NCBI GenBank assembly: GCA_007693875.1
Contig: RECT01000078.1
Span: 1-7,780, forward strand
Length of the DNA stretch: 7,780 nt
Reading direction: 5' to 3'
From: Spirulina sp. DLM2.Bin59
GTDB taxonomy: Bacteria; Cyanobacteriota; Cyanobacteriia; Cyanobacteriales; Spirulinaceae
The notes beneath the pieces are model-generated. The model saw nothing but the letters and a program-made list of their open reading frames with translations. It did not search any database and was not told the origin of the DNA. This document shows, piece by piece, positions 6,271 to 7,780 of the stretch. The first letter of the stretch is position 1. Every line of letters starts with the position of its first letter. Position numbers and translations under genes: made by a program.

Positions 6271-7160
6271 TTCTGCCCCCTGCCCTCAATCGCCCTGAAT
6301 ATTTCCTCCAACCCGTGCAGATCTGGCATCGCTTCCGGCGCAAAACCGCCATCGCGGATCTGCAAACCCTGCCCCTACCTTGGGGAGGGGCGATCGCCAT
6401 CCGTCCCCATCCCGATGACAAGGTGGAATGGTCGTTATGGATTATGGGGATTTACGATCTAGCCCTCACGGAAACCCTATGGCGGCTGACGGATGAGGGG
6501 GAAACGGTGCTGGATATTGGCGCGAATATTGGCTACATCACGGGTTTATTGGCGGCAAAAACCGGGCATCAGGGGCGGGTGATTGCCTTTGAACCCAATC
6601 CGGAGGTCTATGGGGAATTGGTGGCCAACTGCGATAGGTGCAAAGATGCTTCCCCCATCGAACTGCTGCCCCTCGCCCTTTCTGATCAACCGGGAACCGC
6701 CACGCTCCGGATTCCCAAACACAATCGCGGCGAGGCGGCATTACTCACCGGGGATGATCCCAACCCGGCGGAAACATTGCGGCAGGAAGTTGTGACCGTG
6801 ACGACGGGCGATCGCCATTTTCCCAATGATCTCCCCATTGGGGTGGTTAAAATTGATATTGAAGGCCACGAATTAGCGGCGTTTCAGGGGTGCGATCGCC
6901 TCCTGGCCCACCATTGCATCCGCGATATCCTCTACGAACAGCACGAGGGCTATCCCAGCCCCGCCAGCAGCTATTTAGAGAGCAAAGGCTACACCGTCTT
7001 TCGCCTCTGGAAAGGGTTTTGGCGGCCCCTCCTCTATCCGGCAGACTATCCGGTGATTCATCCCTGGGAGCCGCCCAACTATTTAGCCACATTGGAGCCA
7101 GAGCGGGCGCAGGCCAGATTGCGATCGCGGGGTTGGCAGGTACTTAACCCAAAGCCTTAA
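6267..7160 (+). CDS. FkbM family SAM-dependent methyltransferase
   Basis: A 297-residue protein. The SAM-binding motif I is VLDIGANIG (81-89), followed by the acidic end of strand 2 in AFEPNP (107-112). The FkbM hallmark KIDIEGHE lies at 195-202, and the C-terminal EQHEGYPSP and SKGYTVFRL stretches are typical of the family. FkbM enzymes are mostly O-methyltransferases acting on sugars, polyketides or other small molecules, often in polysaccharide or secondary-metabolite clusters; no such cluster is in view, so the substrate is unknown. The first ~60 residues precede the core fold. The start ATG overlaps the upstream stop (ATGA). The 3' end overlaps the convergent leuB by 17 bp. Confidence 0.9.
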   Translation: MILPPALNRPEYFLQPVQIWHRFRRKTAIADLQTLPLPWGGAIAIRPHPDDKVEWSLWIMGIYDLALTETLWRLTDEGETVLDIGANIGYITGLLAAKTGHQGRVIAFEPNPEVYGELVANCDRCKDASPIELLPLALSDQPGTATLRIPKHNRGEAALLTGDDPNPAETLRQEVVTVTTGDRHFPNDLPIGVVKIDIEGHELAAFQGCDRLLAHHCIRDILYEQHEGYPSPASSYLESKGYTVFRLWKGFWRPLLYPADYPVIHPWEPPNYLATLEPERAQARLRSRGWQVLNPKP

Positions 7161-7780
7161 GCAATGCTTCTCCCATGGCTTGACATCCCACCAACGTCAT
7201 CCCCTCAGACATAATGTCTCCGGTGCGATAACCCTGATCTAAAACGGTGGTTACGGCAGTTTCTAAACAATCCGCCGCCGCCGGTTGATCGAGGGCATAG
7301 CGTAACAACATCGCTGCGCTGAGGACTTGGGCTAAGGGGTTGGCCTTATCCTGGCCCGCAATATCGGGGGCGGAACCATGCACCGGCTCAAAAACTCCCG
7401 GTTTACCCGGTGCGCCCAAACTGGCGGAAGGGAGCATCCCAATACTACCGGTGAGCATCGCAGCAGCATCGGAGAGGATATCGCCAAAGAGGTTGCCCGT
7501 CACAATGGTGTCAAACTGTTTAGGGGCGCGGACTAACTGCATCGCAGCATTATCCACATAAAGATGGGATAGTTCCACATCGGGATATTGGGGAGCCATG
7601 GCGGTGATGCGATCGCGCCACAGTTGGGACACATCTAAAACGTTGGCTTTATCCACCGAGCAGAGTTTACCCCCCCGTTTACGGGCAGTTTCAAACCCCA
7701 CCACGGCAATGCGATCGATTTCCGCTTCGGTGTAGGCCATGGTGTTCACGCCCCGTTTTTGGCCCGTTTCATCACTAAAA
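7144..7780 (-). CDS. leuB: 3-isopropylmalate dehydrogenase, C-terminal part (cut by the window edge)
   Basis: Oxidative decarboxylation of 3-isopropylmalate with NAD+ in leucine biosynthesis; a cytosolic homodimer. The last 211 codons are visible, out of about 360 in the family. The frame stays open past GTG 7749 and ATG 7740 to the window edge, so neither is the start. Catalytic features are intact: Tyr in NTMAYTE (codon 7732-7734), Lys in SVDKANVL (7648-7650), metal-binding aspartates in YVDNAAM (7552-7554) and FGDILSD (7480-7482 and 7468-7470), and the NAD-binding loop HGSAPDIAG through ANP (about 7339-7380). The 3' end overlaps the convergent methyltransferase gene by 17 bp. No leucine attenuator can be judged because the 5' end is missing. 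Confidence 0.97.
   Translation of the reverse strand, partial: FSDETGQKRGVNTMAYTEAEIDRIAVVGFETARKRGGKLCSVDKANVLDVSQLWRDRITAMAPQYPDVELSHLYVDNAAMQLVRAPKQFDTIVTGNLFGDILSDAAAMLTGSIGMLPSASLGAPGKPGVFEPVHGSAPDIAGQDKANPLAQVLSAAMLLRYALDQPAAADCLETAVTTVLDQGYRTGDIMSEGMTLVGCQAMGEALLKALG

Larger units (their letters stand above)
1165..7616. repeat. HIP1 palindromes (GCGATCGC), 18 copies
   Basis: Exact GCGATCGC starts at 1165, 1520, 2051, 2455, 2788, 3475, 3704, 4108, 4850, 5268, 5400, 5768, 6036, 6390, 6808, 6892, 7121 and 7609. That is about one per 430 bp, where roughly 0.1 would be expected in the whole window under equal base use. All lie inside genes, as expected when over 90% of the window is coding. 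HIP1 abundance is a cyanobacterial genome signature and is not specific to any gene here. Confidence 0.95.

Noticed and set aside
5635..7160. A restriction-modification system (nuclease plus methyltransferase)
   Set aside because: The methyltransferase has FkbM features (DIGANIG, KIDIEGHE) and no DNA methyltransferase catalytic motif such as NPPY or PCQ. The nuclease-like protein lacks the helicase and specificity parts. Adjacency alone does not make an RM pair.
7740..7749. leuB starting at GTG 7749 or ATG 7740
   Set aside because: The frame stays open to the window edge and the upstream residues (ending GQKRGVNTM) are part of the LeuB fold, before the conserved tyrosine. The true start is beyond the window.

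Overview
The window is a stretch of cyanobacterial chromosome. Three things point to this. The octamer GCGATCGC (HIP1, characteristic of many cyanobacterial genomes) occurs 18 times in 7.8 kb. There is a clear BioU, the suicide enzyme found in cyanobacterial biotin synthesis. Several other products (PAS histidine kinase, DUF3288-like protein, stand-alone PD-(D/E)XK protein) belong to types common in cyanobacteria. Base composition and codon use look even across the window. I see no insertion sequence, phage gene, CRISPR array, tRNA or rRNA.

Layout, left to right. Positions 1-117 are a non-coding, low-complexity block: three copies of AAGGTAAAGGGTAAAAG and a long imperfect hairpin that ends just before the kinase stop codon. 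Minus-strand genes follow: a soluble three-PAS histidine kinase (118-2118, or from a TTG at 2193) and, upstream of it in the same direction, bioU (2206-3183), which has a textbook Shine-Dalgarno. A 126-bp divergent gap separates bioU from a plus-strand gene (3310-4245). That gene encodes what I read as two RNase III-like domains in tandem, both lacking acidic catalytic residues. Converging on it with a 6-bp gap is a minus-strand pair: an exported seven-bladed WD40 protein (4529-5524) and a small DUF3288-like protein (4252-4542), overlapping by 14 bp. After a short divergent gap come two plus-strand genes joined by an ATGA overlap: a PD-(D/E)XK nuclease-fold protein (5635-6270) and an FkbM-type methyltransferase (6267-7160). 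The right edge carries the C-terminal part of leuB on the minus strand, whose 3' end overlaps the methyltransferase gene by 17 bp.

The genes do not form one pathway. BioU (biotin) and LeuB (leucine) are housekeeping metabolism; the kinase is an orphan with no response regulator in view; the rest are accessory or poorly characterised cyanobacterial genes. The item most worth following up is the tandem RNase III-like protein, which looks like an RNA-binding or scaffolding pseudonuclease. Next is the left-edge hairpin, whose non-Watson-Crick pairs are biased to one strand. No complete new multi-gene system is evident.
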